Origin: Clostridiales bacterium UBA3680
Lineage (GTDB): Bacteria > Bacillota > Clostridia > Lachnospirales > CAG-274
Reading direction: 5' to 3'
DNA length: 49,776 bases
Assembly (NCBI GenBank): GCA_002372875.1
Contig: DFJD01000001.1
Span: 1 to 49,776 of the forward strand
Made by a program: the position numbers and the translations under genes
Shown: piece by piece, positions 1 through 6,923 of the stretch
Position numbering within the stretch: the first letter of the stretch is position 1
How the letters are laid out: each line of letters opens with the position of its first letter
The notes under the pieces: generated by a model
Told to the model about the DNA's origin: nothing
Seen by the model: the letters and a program-made list of their open reading frames with translations, nothing else
Databases searched by the model: none

Positions 1-185
1 TGCCTGCAAAACAATATATTATTAGAGAAACACTGATTTAATTAATCATTCGCATATTTGGTTAATGTTCTCGCAGACAGTGAAAAGACTCGAGGGCATA
101 TCCATAGCTATGAAGCGATTATCTTTGTTACGTAAAATAGTTAGCTCTTACGGGATTTGACACAGTAAGTGGTATTATTATGTGA

Positions 186-269
186 ATGAATACTTTTAAA
201 ATGGCATGTTCTAAATGTTATGTAAAAAAGTGTTGTAAGTGCGGGCATTTATGTGCTTGCGCTTTCTGA
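186..269 (+). CDS. possible 27-residue cysteine-rich peptide
   Basis: An ATG frame of 27 codons with seven cysteines (positions 8, 11, 16, 17, 19, 23, 25), closed by TGA and preceded directly by an in-frame stop. The spacing CxxC, then CCxC, then CxC resembles a small metal-binding knuckle. I see no convincing ribosome binding site; a TTGACA at 157-162 lacks a well-placed -10. It lies just upstream of an IS200 remnant and may be a fragment of a longer lost gene or chance. I do not recognise a family. Confidence 0.2.
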   Translation: MNTFKMACSKCYVKKCCKCGHLCACAF

Positions 270-311
270 TTATGGGGTCGTGACTCCGTTGAGTGAAGCG
301 AAACATTAAAC

Positions 312-328
312 CACCCGCTATGCGGGTG
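312..328 (+). repeat. IS200 left-end hairpin
   Basis: A perfect 7-bp stem, CACCCGC (312-318) and GCGGGTG (322-328), around the 3-base loop TAT. IS200/IS605 transposases recognise such subterminal imperfect or perfect hairpins in single-stranded DNA, and the position about 90 bases before tnpA fits the left end. Confidence 0.7.
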
Positions 329-348
329 CGCGTAGAATGTTATACAAA

Positions 349-415
349 AAAACTCACCAATTTGTTATAATAAGGTTGTTCAAGTCTTATCAATAACGAA
401 AGAAAGGTGAGTTTT
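349..415 (+). promoter_or_regulatory. tnpA promoter and RBS-sequestering inverted repeat
   Basis: The 10-mer AAAACTCACC (349-358) is exactly complementary to GGTGAGTTTT (406-415), which contains the tnpA ribosome binding site (GGTGAG) and ends one base before the ATG at 416. A TATAAT sits at 366-371 between the arms. IS200 elements are known to limit transposase translation by folding the leader over the Shine-Dalgarno site. A transcript starting near 378 would lack the left arm, so only read-through transcripts from outside would be folded shut. That last point is inference. Confidence 0.6.
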
Positions 416-741
416 ATGGCAAAAAAGAAAATAGTTTATCACATACGAAATGGATGTGCAAGTATCACATAGTATTTACACCGAAATACAGAAGAAAAAT
501 AATATATAATCAGTATAAAGCGAGTATACGAGATATATTGAAACAACTGTGTAGTTACAAAGGTGTAGAAATAATAGAAGGACATCTAATGCCAGACCAT
601 ATACATATGTTAGTAAGTATTCCGCCTAAATTAAGTGTATCACAATTCATGGGATATCTCAAGGGGAAAAGTGCATTAATGATATTCGACAAACACGCAA
701 ACTTAAAGTATAAGTTTGGAAATAGACATTTTTGGGCGTAA
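416..741 (+). pseudogene. tnpA: IS200/IS605 transposase TnpA, frameshifted and interrupted
   Basis: From base 454 the frame reads as a clear Y1-family (REP-type tyrosine) transposase: a KYHIVFTPKYRRK segment, the HUH-type HIHML metal-binding motif at about residues 50-54 of that frame, and GNRHFWA. The natural start is the ATG at 416 after GGTGAG, but that frame stops at once. Restoring one A in the poly-A run at 421-426 joins MAKK to the ENSLSHTKW segment and to the main frame. A second lesion, TAA at 739-741, stands where the family has Glu (HFWAEGYY). Only GYY follows before family similarity is lost, so the catalytic Tyr region is gone. Known TnpA proteins are about 150 residues. Confidence 0.85.
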
Positions 742-948
742 GGATACTATGCCTGCACAAGTATAGAAGATGATAAAACAATTTTAAGCAATCTTTTGGA
801 TTGGTGGAGTAAAGATAATTATGATTACCATAATGAGTGGTTATTTGAGACAGCTCAAGCACTTAAAAATACGGATGCGTGTTTACTCGTGTTGTTCTGC
901 GTATTTTCTTGCATTGTTTTATATAATTTTATAGATGTAATTATATGA
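742..948 (+). other. unexplained open stretch after the broken tnpA
   Basis: Beyond the tnpA nonsense codon the same frame stays open for 68 codons to TGA at 946-948. After GYY it no longer resembles TnpA: it is acidic and aromatic (LDWWSKDNYDYH near its middle), then hydrophobic. It has no start of its own. It may be the 3' end of an unrelated gene joined by a deletion. From 949 to the antitoxin promoter I see nothing further. Confidence 0.3.
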
Positions 949-988
949 TGACTCGATAAGAAATTATGGGTTGATTCGATAAAATGTA

Positions 989-1017
989 TTGCACTCTGAC
1001 ATACATTGTGCTATAAT
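989..1017 (+). promoter_or_regulatory. promoter and dyad of the toxin-antitoxin pair
   Basis: TTGCAC (989-994), 17 bases, then TATAAT (1012-1017). A short dyad GCAC (991-994) and GTGC (1008-1011) lies across the spacer, where a ribbon-helix-helix antitoxin would be expected to bind and repress its own operon. The boxes are seen; the operator role is inferred. Confidence 0.6.
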
Positions 1018-1045
1018 AAATAAAAAGACGAAGGGAGTTTTTATT

Positions 1046-1363
1046 ATGGCAATCAAAAGCAGTAATGTTACGGCACGGGTCGAACCCGAAATCAAGCAGC
1101 AGGCAGAAGCTATACTTTCAAATCTCGGTATTTCCGCATCAAACGGCATAAATATGTTCTACAGACAAATCATTTTATGGAACGGACTTCCTTTTCGTCC
1201 GTCGATACCTACAAACAGACCTACACCTTTGGAAGATATGTCAAAGGAAGAATTCGATGCAAAAATGGCACGGGGTCTGGCACAGGCGAAAGCAGGCGAA
1301 GGTATGCCTGCGGATGAATTTTTTGACTCTTTAAAGCAGGAGATATTGAAGTCCTATGTCTGA
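1046..1363 (+). CDS. RelB/DinJ-family antitoxin
   Basis: Predicted antitoxin that neutralises the toxin encoded next and represses the shared operon. The N-terminal 45 residues (start MAIKSSNVTARVEPE, then a helix with AEAILSNLGIS and NMFYRQI) have the RelB/DinJ ribbon-helix-helix pattern. The acidic and Lys-rich C-terminal half (about residues 60-105) would wrap the toxin. The ATG at 1046 is chosen because AAGGGAG (1031-1037) lies at good spacing; an upstream in-frame ATG at 989 falls inside the promoter. The gene overlaps the toxin start by 8 bases, typical of coupled translation in such modules. The family call is firm; the exact toxin class it pairs with is less so. Confidence 0.85.
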   Translation: MAIKSSNVTARVEPEIKQQAEAILSNLGISASNGINMFYRQIILWNGLPFRPSIPTNRPTPLEDMSKEEFDAKMARGLAQAKAGEGMPADEFFDSLKQEILKSYV

Positions 1364-1697
1364 TACTTACAAGCTAATTATTCTTCCCGAAGCACAGCAG
1401 GACATCAGAAATATTGTTTTGTATATTGCAAACGAGCTTGTTTCACCACAAGCGGCATTAAACTTACAGCAAAATTTTATTGACGAAATAAACAAGCTGT
1501 CATTTATGCCTAAAAGTATAAAACCTATTGATGAACAACCCTGGGGAGCTTTGGGAGTACGAAAAATATTGGTAAAGAATTACTACATCTATTTTATCGT
1601 TGATGAAACAGCTATGGAAGTCAAAGTTATTGCTGCCATATATACAAAGATGGATCAAACTAATCAATTAGCTAAAAGAAATGCTGATACACAATAA
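1356..1697 (+). CDS. RelE/ParE-superfamily toxin
   Basis: A 113-residue protein with the RelE/ParE layout: first strand YKLIILPEAQQDI, two helices (residues 14-50), then C-terminal strands with GVRKILVKNYYIYFIVDE and VIAAIY. The position of the YYIYFIVDE strand and the final strand match toxins of type II modules. RelE members cut mRNA in the ribosome while ParE members poison gyrase; the sequence alone does not settle which. It overlaps the antitoxin frame by 8 bases, so its translation probably depends on the antitoxin's. The frame appears intact, and the terminator just downstream makes the pair a self-contained unit beside an IS remnant, which suggests acquisition by transfer. Confidence 0.85.
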   Translation: MSDTYKLIILPEAQQDIRNIVLYIANELVSPQAALNLQQNFIDEINKLSFMPKSIKPIDEQPWGALGVRKILVKNYYIYFIVDETAMEVKVIAAIYTKMDQTNQLAKRNADTQ

Positions 1698-1699
1698 TA

Positions 1700-1745
1700 A
1701 AAACAGGCTATTACTCGGCATTTGGGGAATAGCTTGTTTTTTATT
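1700..1745 (+). terminator. terminator of the toxin-antitoxin operon
   Basis: AAAACAGGCTATT (1700-1712) pairs with AATAGCTTGTTTT (1728-1740) apart from one G-T pair, and a T-rich run follows. It begins two bases after the toxin stop codon. Confidence 0.75.
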
Positions 1746-1779
1746 ATACGGCGACATATTATCATCTTAAGAATAACAA

Positions 1780-1821
1780 AACCCTCCAAACCGTTGTCTG
1801 GAAACATCGGTTTGGAGGGTT
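1780..1821 (-). terminator. terminator of the decarboxylase operon
   Basis: A perfect 14-bp stem (1780-1793 with 1808-1821) with a 14-base loop, 20 bases past the stop of the last operon gene. On the minus strand it is followed by TTTTGTTATT, a usable U-tract. Confidence 0.8.
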
Positions 1822-1841
1822 AAATAAAATGTGAAAAAAAT

Positions 1842-3239
1842 TTATATAGGATAAACCTTATTGCTTGCATCGGCAAGATTAGGATCAACACCTATTTTTT
1901 GAGCTTTTCTGAATCTGAAATAATCAAGAGCCTGCTGAGGGAAAAGAGCATAAGATAAAACATCTTCTTCCTTTTCCTTATAGTCATGCATTTTAGCTTC
2001 TATGGCGGGCAACTCGGGTTTTAACAAATCAGCCGGCCTACAGGTAACAGGTTCTTCATCACCGATAATTTTCTTTCTTATTTCATTGGAAATAGGAACA
2101 GGGGTAGCACCATACATGCCCTTTACGATATCCTTGGTTTCTTTGGGAATCATTTTATATCTTTCACCCATAAGAACATTAAACACAGCCTGTGTACCTA
2201 CAATTTGGCTTGAAGGTGTAACAAGGGGAGGAAACCCGAGATCCTCTCTTACTCGAGGAATCTCCTTCAGAACCTCTTCGTATTTATCCTCGGCTCCTGC
2301 GTTTTTTAATTGTGATACAAGGTTCGACAACATTCCGCCCGGAACTTGATAACGAAGGGTTGCAATATCAACACCCAAAACCTTAGTGCTTAAAAGACCG
2401 CTTTCAAGAGCGCTCTCTCTTATGGTTTTAAGATAAGCCGATATTTCGGAAAGCTTTTCCAAATCTAAGCCCGTGTCATAATCTGTGCCTGCAAGAGTTC
2501 CGACAAAGACCTCGGTTGCAGGTTGTGCGGTACCCATGCTCAAAGGACTCATATCCGTATCAATAATATCCGCACCTGCTTCTATTGCCTTTAAATATGT
2601 CATAGCGGCAACTCCGCTTGTATAGTGGCTGTGAACTTCTATCGGAACCGAAACATTTTCTTTGAGGGCTTTAACCAGTTCATATGCGGGTTTAGGCAAA
2701 AGCAGACCTGCCATATCCTTTATGCATATACTGTCCGCACCCATACTTTCATATCTTTTTGCAAGCTCAACAAAATATTCAAGTGTATGTACCTTAGATG
2801 TTGTATAGCTTATTGCAAGCTGAGCATGTGCATTTTCGGCTTTTGTTGCCTTAACGGCAGTCTCAAGATTTCTTGCATCATTTAGTGCATCAAATATTCT
2901 TATAATATCAATTCCGTTTTCAATGCTTTTTCTTACAAACATTTCCACAACATCATCGGGATAGTGTTTATAACCGAGAATGTTTTGTCCTCTTAAAAGC
3001 ATTTGGAGCTTTGTGTTTTTTATATTCGATCTGAATGTTCTCAGTCTTTCCCAGGGATCTTCCTTAAGAAAGCGCAAACAAGAATCAAAAGTAGCGCCAC
3101 CCCACACTTCAAGAGCATGAAATCCTATTTGATCGAGCTTTCCAAGCATAGGAAGCATTTCTTCTATTCTCATTCTTGTGGCTATCAGAGATTGCTGACC
3201 GTCTCTTAATGTACAATCACAAATTTTAACCTTACTCAT
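1842..3239 (-). CDS. oadA: oxaloacetate decarboxylase alpha / transcarboxylase 5S-type carboxyltransferase
   Basis: Carboxyltransferase of the OadA / pyruvate carboxylase / transcarboxylase-5S family, which moves CO2 between an oxo-acid (oxaloacetate or pyruvate) and biotin. The TIM barrel carries DCTLRDGQQS (residues 8-17), the Lys expected to be carbamylated at K174 (IKDMAG) and the metal ligands H203 and H205 (EVHSHYT). At 465 residues it ends after the conserved C-terminal helical domain and has no fused biotin domain; that part is the separate carrier gene two places upstream in the operon. It is the last gene of the five-gene minus-strand operon, 14 bases after oadB. The DCTLRDGQQS signature makes the family certain. 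Whether the physiological substrate is oxaloacetate or pyruvate is not decided by the sequence. Confidence 0.9.
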   Translation of the reverse strand: MSKVKICDCTLRDGQQSLIATRMRIEEMLPMLGKLDQIGFHALEVWGGATFDSCLRFLKEDPWERLRTFRSNIKNTKLQMLLRGQNILGYKHYPDDVVEMFVRKSIENGIDIIRIFDALNDARNLETAVKATKAENAHAQLAISYTTSKVHTLEYFVELAKRYESMGADSICIKDMAGLLLPKPAYELVKALKENVSVPIEVHSHYTSGVAAMTYLKAIEAGADIIDTDMSPLSMGTAQPATEVFVGTLAGTDYDTGLDLEKLSEISAYLKTIRESALESGLLSTKVLGVDIATLRYQVPGGMLSNLVSQLKNAGAEDKYEEVLKEIPRVREDLGFPPLVTPSSQIVGTQAVFNVLMGERYKMIPKETKDIVKGMYGATPVPISNEIRKKIIGDEEPVTCRPADLLKPELPAIEAKMHDYKEKEEDVLSYALFPQQALDYFRFRKAQKIGVDPNLADASNKVYPI

Positions 3240-3253
3240 AAAATACCTCCGAT

Positions 3254-4495
3254 TTATTTAAAAAGCTGAAGAAAAATACCCGATGCAACGGCAGAACCTA
3301 TAACACCGGCAACATTGGGTCCCATTGCGTGCATAAGAAGATAATTGTTGGGGTTTTCCTCTTTGCCGACATTCTGTGCTACTCTTGCCGCCATAGGAAC
3401 AGCGGAAACTCCTGCTGCGCCAATTAAAGGATTTACTTTTCCACCGGTCAGCTTACACATTATTTTACCAAAAATCACACCTGCAGCGGTTGAAAATGCA
3501 AAAGCGCAAAGACCCAAAACAAGTATAAACAATGTTTCTTTTTGAAGAAATGTATCGGCTCTTGTGGTAGCACCAACGGAAATACCTATAAATATACTTA
3601 TGATATACATAAGGGATTCAGAAGCATGATGTGCAAGCTTATCCGTAACACAGCTTTCTCTTAAAAGATTTCCGAGCATAAGCATACCCACAAGCGAGGC
3701 AGTGTCGGGAACAAGTAAAATTACCAAAATTGATGTTACTATCGGAAAAAGAATTTTTTCCTTTTTTGATACAACTCGTAACTGGTCCATTTTAATTGCT
3801 CTTTCTTTTTTTGTTGTGAGTGCACGCATAATAGGCGGCTGGATGATAGGTATAAGAGCCATGTACGAATATGCGGCAACCGTAACTCTTGAAAGTAAAC
3901 CGGGAGCGAGCTGTGTTGTTGTAAATATTGCTGTAGGTCCGTCAGCTCCGCCGATAATGCCTATAGATGCGGCTTCCTGAGGAGTAAAACCCAAGGCAAG
4001 AGCGCCTATAAATGCGGCAAAAATACCAAACTGAGCTGCCGCACCCAAAAGAAGACTTTTAGGATTTGCTATTAATGGACCGAAATCGGTAAGTGCTCCA
4101 ACACCAAGAAAAATAAGAGGAGGAAAAAGTCCCAACACATCTCCTTGATAAATGTACCAAAGCAATCCACCGTTTGATACGGTTTGACCGTCGATCTGAG
4201 CAGCTCCCAAATTGACCATATTACCGAGTTGATCCATAATGGGAGTCAAAACTGTTACTGTCTCTTTGGTGGGTTCATTCATCAAACCCGACATAGGCAA
4301 GTTTGCAAGCAGCATACCGAAAGCAATAGGTAGAAGCAGAAGAGGTTCAAATTTCTTTACAATTGCCAAATAAAGGAAAAAACAAGCTACCGCTATCATT
4401 ATAAGAAATTTCCAATTGTCGCCTTGAACGAATTGAGCAAAACCCGTATTGGAAAAAAATTCGACAATAGATTCAATAAATGTCTGAAAATTCAT
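3254..4495 (-). CDS. oadB: sodium-translocating decarboxylase beta subunit
   Basis: The integral membrane beta subunit that decarboxylates carboxybiotin and exports Na+. The 413 residues contain about ten hydrophobic segments. Family landmarks are present: GGADGPTAIF near residue 180, whose Asp takes part in Na+ binding, and GPNVAGVIGSAVASG at the C-terminus. Length matches OadB/MmdB/GcdB (about 375-435). It lies between the biotin carrier and the alpha subunit and is what makes this operon an ion pump rather than a soluble carboxylase. The identity is firm; the homologues of oxaloacetate, methylmalonyl-CoA and glutaconyl-CoA decarboxylases cannot be told apart from this subunit. Confidence 0.95.
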   Translation of the reverse strand: MNFQTFIESIVEFFSNTGFAQFVQGDNWKFLIMIAVACFFLYLAIVKKFEPLLLLPIAFGMLLANLPMSGLMNEPTKETVTVLTPIMDQLGNMVNLGAAQIDGQTVSNGGLLWYIYQGDVLGLFPPLIFLGVGALTDFGPLIANPKSLLLGAAAQFGIFAAFIGALALGFTPQEAASIGIIGGADGPTAIFTTTQLAPGLLSRVTVAAYSYMALIPIIQPPIMRALTTKKERAIKMDQLRVVSKKEKILFPIVTSILVILLVPDTASLVGMLMLGNLLRESCVTDKLAHHASESLMYIISIFIGISVGATTRADTFLQKETLFILVLGLCAFAFSTAAGVIFGKIMCKLTGGKVNPLIGAAGVSAVPMAARVAQNVGKEENPNNYLLMHAMGPNVAGVIGSAVASGIFLQLFK

Positions 4496-4512
4496 GTTTT
4501 GCCACTCCCTTT

Positions 4513-4905
4513 TTATTCGGCAATCGTTATTAGAACATCATCCGAGGATACTGTTTGTCCCTTTGAAACGTTTACCGAGGCTACAGTTCCGGCATAGGGT
4601 GAAACTATTTCATTTTCCATTTTCATAGCTTCAAGTATAATTACACACTGATTTGCCTCAACCTTATCTCCAACATTAACTTTTATGTCAAGAATGTTAC
4701 CGGGCATAGGTGAAGTAACTTTTGCCGAACCCGAACCCGTAGGGGCAGGAGAGGAGGGCGCAGATTCGGTGACAGGTTTGTTTTGAGCGGGGCTCGGAGC
4801 CGGTGCCGCAGCTACGGGGGCAGTATTTACGGGAGCAACAGAACCTGCTTCCTCAACCTGAACATCGTAAGAAACTCCGTTAACTGTAATTTTATAATTT
4901 TTCAT
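4513..4905 (-). CDS. biotin carboxyl carrier protein of the decarboxylase
   Basis: A 130-residue carrier. An N-terminal segment (residues 1-20, MKNYKITVNGVSYDVQVEE) is followed by a flexible Ala/Pro-rich linker (about 22-60) and a biotinyl domain (about 62-130) with EAMKMEN; K95 is the biotinylation site. This is the MmdC/GcdC/1.3S layout. It would swing carboxylated biotin from the two carboxyltransferases of the operon to the membrane beta subunit. It sits 17 bases upstream of oadB in the operon. A separate carrier serving both a 12S-type and a 5S-type enzyme is the key feature of this cluster. Confidence 0.92.
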   Translation of the reverse strand: MKNYKITVNGVSYDVQVEEAGSVAPVNTAPVAAAPAPSPAQNKPVTESAPSSPAPTGSGSAKVTSPMPGNILDIKVNVGDKVEANQCVIILEAMKMENEIVSPYAGTVASVNVSKGQTVSSDDVLITIAE

Positions 4906-4919
4906 TTATAATTACCTCC

Positions 4920-5321
4920 TCATATTATGGTAGTATGCTGTTCGTGAAGTGCTTCTTGATTCCAACCGCTTGATTTTCTTATGCTTCTTATGACCAATTT
5001 ATCCGGACTTGTGTTTTCCTGAACAGCTATTGCAGCTGTTATAACGGCAATCAAGCTGTAGTCTGGTGTGCTTTGAACATTATTTTCCGACTCTGCCTCG
5101 GGTTTAACGATTGTTTCGGAAGAATTGTTAACAACTTCCGATTTTAAATTTTCGGCCTTTTTTTCGTTTAAATATGCCACAAATTTAAAAATGTAAAGTA
5201 CGGCACAAATGATTATAAGCACCATAAAGACCACAAGCATTCCCAAAAGTGTGGTGCTTATTGCAAGAGAAACATTATCCTGCGATTGTATATTACGTGC
5301 AAGTAAAAACAGATTATTCAT
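4920..5321 (-). CDS. OadG-family small membrane subunit
   Basis: A 133-residue protein with one membrane segment (about residues 22-48, rich in Val/Ile/Leu), a charged Glu/Lys/Ser linker and a C-terminal conserved block (LIAVITAAIAV, then VIRSIRKS and W). OadG/MmdD subunits hold the decarboxylase complex together, linking the soluble carboxyltransferase to the membrane beta subunit. It lies between the carboxyltransferase and the biotin carrier, with gaps of 11 and 14 bases. OadG itself binds zinc through C-terminal histidines; here only one H-x-x-H-like pair (HEQH) is near the end, so zinc binding is uncertain. Confidence 0.8.
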   Translation of the reverse strand: MNNLFLLARNIQSQDNVSLAISTTLLGMLVVFMVLIIICAVLYIFKFVAYLNEKKAENLKSEVVNNSSETIVKPEAESENNVQSTPDYSLIAVITAAIAVQENTSPDKLVIRSIRKSSGWNQEALHEQHTTII

Positions 5322-5332
5322 TTGATCGCTCC

Positions 5333-6712
5333 TTAATACTCAATACTCGAATGCTTTCTTACGGGTTGAGCATCTCTTTTTGTAATGAGCATATTCATGG
5401 CGGAAATAATTCTTTTCCTTGTGTTTGAAGGAATAATCACCGTATCCACATATCCTTTGGATGCAACAGCATAAGGATTTGTTCGACTGTCATATTCATC
5501 GGAATCAATGTTTAAAACTTCTATTCCCGCATTCTTTTCAATCATTGAAATAATTGCGGAAGGCCATGCATAAACAATATCCGCACCGATGTGCTTTGAA
5601 TTCATCAATAAATAGGCACTTCCTATGGCATTTCTGAGTATGATATTTACTCTCGGCACGGTTGCAGCCGTCATGTAACTCATAAGTCTTGCGGAATATT
5701 TCATTATTCCCTTTTTCTCTGCTTTAAGAGTGTGTTCATATCCCAATATATCGGTAAATGTAAGAATGGGGATATTAAATGCATCACACATTCCGACCAT
5801 TTCGGCGGCTTTTTTGGTTGCATCAACTCTTATAACTCCGTTGTTTGCGATTATACCTACGGTTATACCGCCAAATTTAGCAAACCCCGTAATTATATTT
5901 GGAGCATATTCTTTGTATATTTCGGTAAAAATATTATTATCCGCCACGGATGTGATTATTTTTCTTACATCGATAGGCTCCTCGGCACCCTCGGGAACGA
6001 TCGAATCAAGAGAAGCATCTGTTCTGTTGAGGTCATCGTTGCATTCCGACGGTACTATTCCTTCCAAGTTGTTCTCGGGAAGAAGGTCGATAAGGTTTCT
6101 CGCTTTTACGAGACATTCTTCCTCGTTTTCACAAAGGCAGTGTACAAGACCTTCCTTTGCAAGGGTCTCACCGCCGCCGATGGATTCGTAGCTTTCTTTT
6201 CTTCCGTCCACACCGGGAATAACGGCAGGACTTGTCATAAACATTTTTGCATTGGTCTTAGGCATTATGACAAAATCGGCAATAATCGGCATGAAAGAAC
6301 TCATACCTATGCAATCGCCAAGTACGATACTTATTTGAGGAACAACACCGCTTGCATTGGATTGATTGGTAAAAATCGAACCATAAGCCTCAAGAGCATC
6401 TATACCATCGGACACCTTAACACCTTCTGTATCCATTATACCGATAATAGGGGAACCCATCATGGTCGCAAGCTTGTACAATTTACCTATTTTCGTGGCA
6501 TGCTGTGTTCCCACAGGTCCGCACTGACAATATGCATAAACCTGCTTACCGTTTATAAGACCATAACCGGTCACCACACCTGCTTTTTCGTTAAATGCAC
6601 CAAGTTCAACAAATGAATAGGGGTCAAAAAGATTTTCGAGTCTTTTGACCGCTTGCAAAGATTCAGCATTCATTTTACTTATCAGCTGATCGATCTGCTC
6701 TTTTCTGTTCAT
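5333..6712 (-). CDS. acyl-CoA carboxyltransferase, 12S/MmdA-like, divergent
   Basis: First gene of the operon: a crotonase-fold carboxyltransferase of the AccD/PccB/MmdA family, which exchanges CO2 between an acyl-CoA and biotin. The N-half has FDPYSFVELG, SDGIDALEAYGSIF and ASGVVPQIS; the C-half has RVDATKKAAEMVGMCDAFNIP and ATVPRVNIILRNAIGSAY. At 459 residues it is about 50 shorter than typical MmdA (around 510). The oxyanion-hole regions are unusual: the first reads GDCIGMSSF where the family usually has a Gly-rich CAGGA-type loop, and the second has GYEHTLKAEKKGI where PGFLPGxxQE is usual. It may use an unusual substrate, have low activity or act structurally. The operon context argues for a part in the sodium-pump complex. 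Confidence 0.8.
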   Translation of the reverse strand: MNRKEQIDQLISKMNAESLQAVKRLENLFDPYSFVELGAFNEKAGVVTGYGLINGKQVYAYCQCGPVGTQHATKIGKLYKLATMMGSPIIGIMDTEGVKVSDGIDALEAYGSIFTNQSNASGVVPQISIVLGDCIGMSSFMPIIADFVIMPKTNAKMFMTSPAVIPGVDGRKESYESIGGGETLAKEGLVHCLCENEEECLVKARNLIDLLPENNLEGIVPSECNDDLNRTDASLDSIVPEGAEEPIDVRKIITSVADNNIFTEIYKEYAPNIITGFAKFGGITVGIIANNGVIRVDATKKAAEMVGMCDAFNIPILTFTDILGYEHTLKAEKKGIMKYSARLMSYMTAATVPRVNIILRNAIGSAYLLMNSKHIGADIVYAWPSAIISMIEKNAGIEVLNIDSDEYDSRTNPYAVASKGYVDTVIIPSNTRKRIISAMNMLITKRDAQPVRKHSSIEY

Positions 6713-6827
6713 AATAACACCTCCGATATATCGAAAAGTTAAGTAAATAACATTTTATAGGAAAGTAACAGTAACTTTTTTTAAAAAAATGTTATAAAAT
6801 CCTTGCATTTTTCCAATTTTTATTGTA

Positions 6828-6844
6828 CTATAAAAATATGATAG
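6828..6844. promoter_or_regulatory. candidate LysR operator between the divergent genes
   Basis: In the 211-base gap between the carboxylase operon and the LysR gene lies the dyad CTAT (6828-6831), 9 bases, ATAG (6841-6844), the spacing seen in many LysR-type sites. An AAAGT/ACTTT pair with a GTAAC tandem lies nearer the operon start, at about 6764-6780. No good -35 box is visible for the operon, which fits an activator-dependent promoter. All roles here are inferred. Confidence 0.4.
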
Positions 6845-6923
6845 TTCAAGTATTTATTATGGAATGTTATATATAATTACTGCTCTATCAAATCATAAAA
6901 TATTAAAACACGGAGGTTATAAC

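Larger units (their letters stand above)
290..762 (+). mobile_element. decayed IS200/IS605-family element
   Basis: Remnant of a single-gene IS200-type element. It keeps the left-end hairpin (312-328), the leader inverted repeat that controls transposase translation (349-358 with 406-415) and most of tnpA. The transposase frame is broken twice, and its similarity stops near base 750, so about the last quarter of TnpA and the right-end hairpin are missing. It cannot make an active transposase. Both boundaries are estimates; only the left-end hairpin marks a side clearly. Confidence 0.75.

Noticed and set aside
1..290. tRNA, rRNA or a CRISPR array in the left end
   Set aside because: No cloverleaf, ribosomal sequence or regular spaced repeats were seen; only the small cysteine-rich frame and AT-rich sequence.
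416..460. Programmed frameshifting at the A-run of tnpA
   Set aside because: IS200-type transposases are made from one frame, and the gene also has a nonsense codon and a lost 3' end, so decay is the simpler explanation.
989..1048. An extended antitoxin starting at the ATG at 989
   Set aside because: That start lies within the promoter boxes; the ATG at 1046 has the ribosome binding site and the family N-terminus.
5732..6616. A 294-codon open frame on the plus strand opposite the carboxyltransferase gene
   Set aside because: It is the complement of a strong, motif-rich gene, has no ribosome binding site and looks like no protein family.
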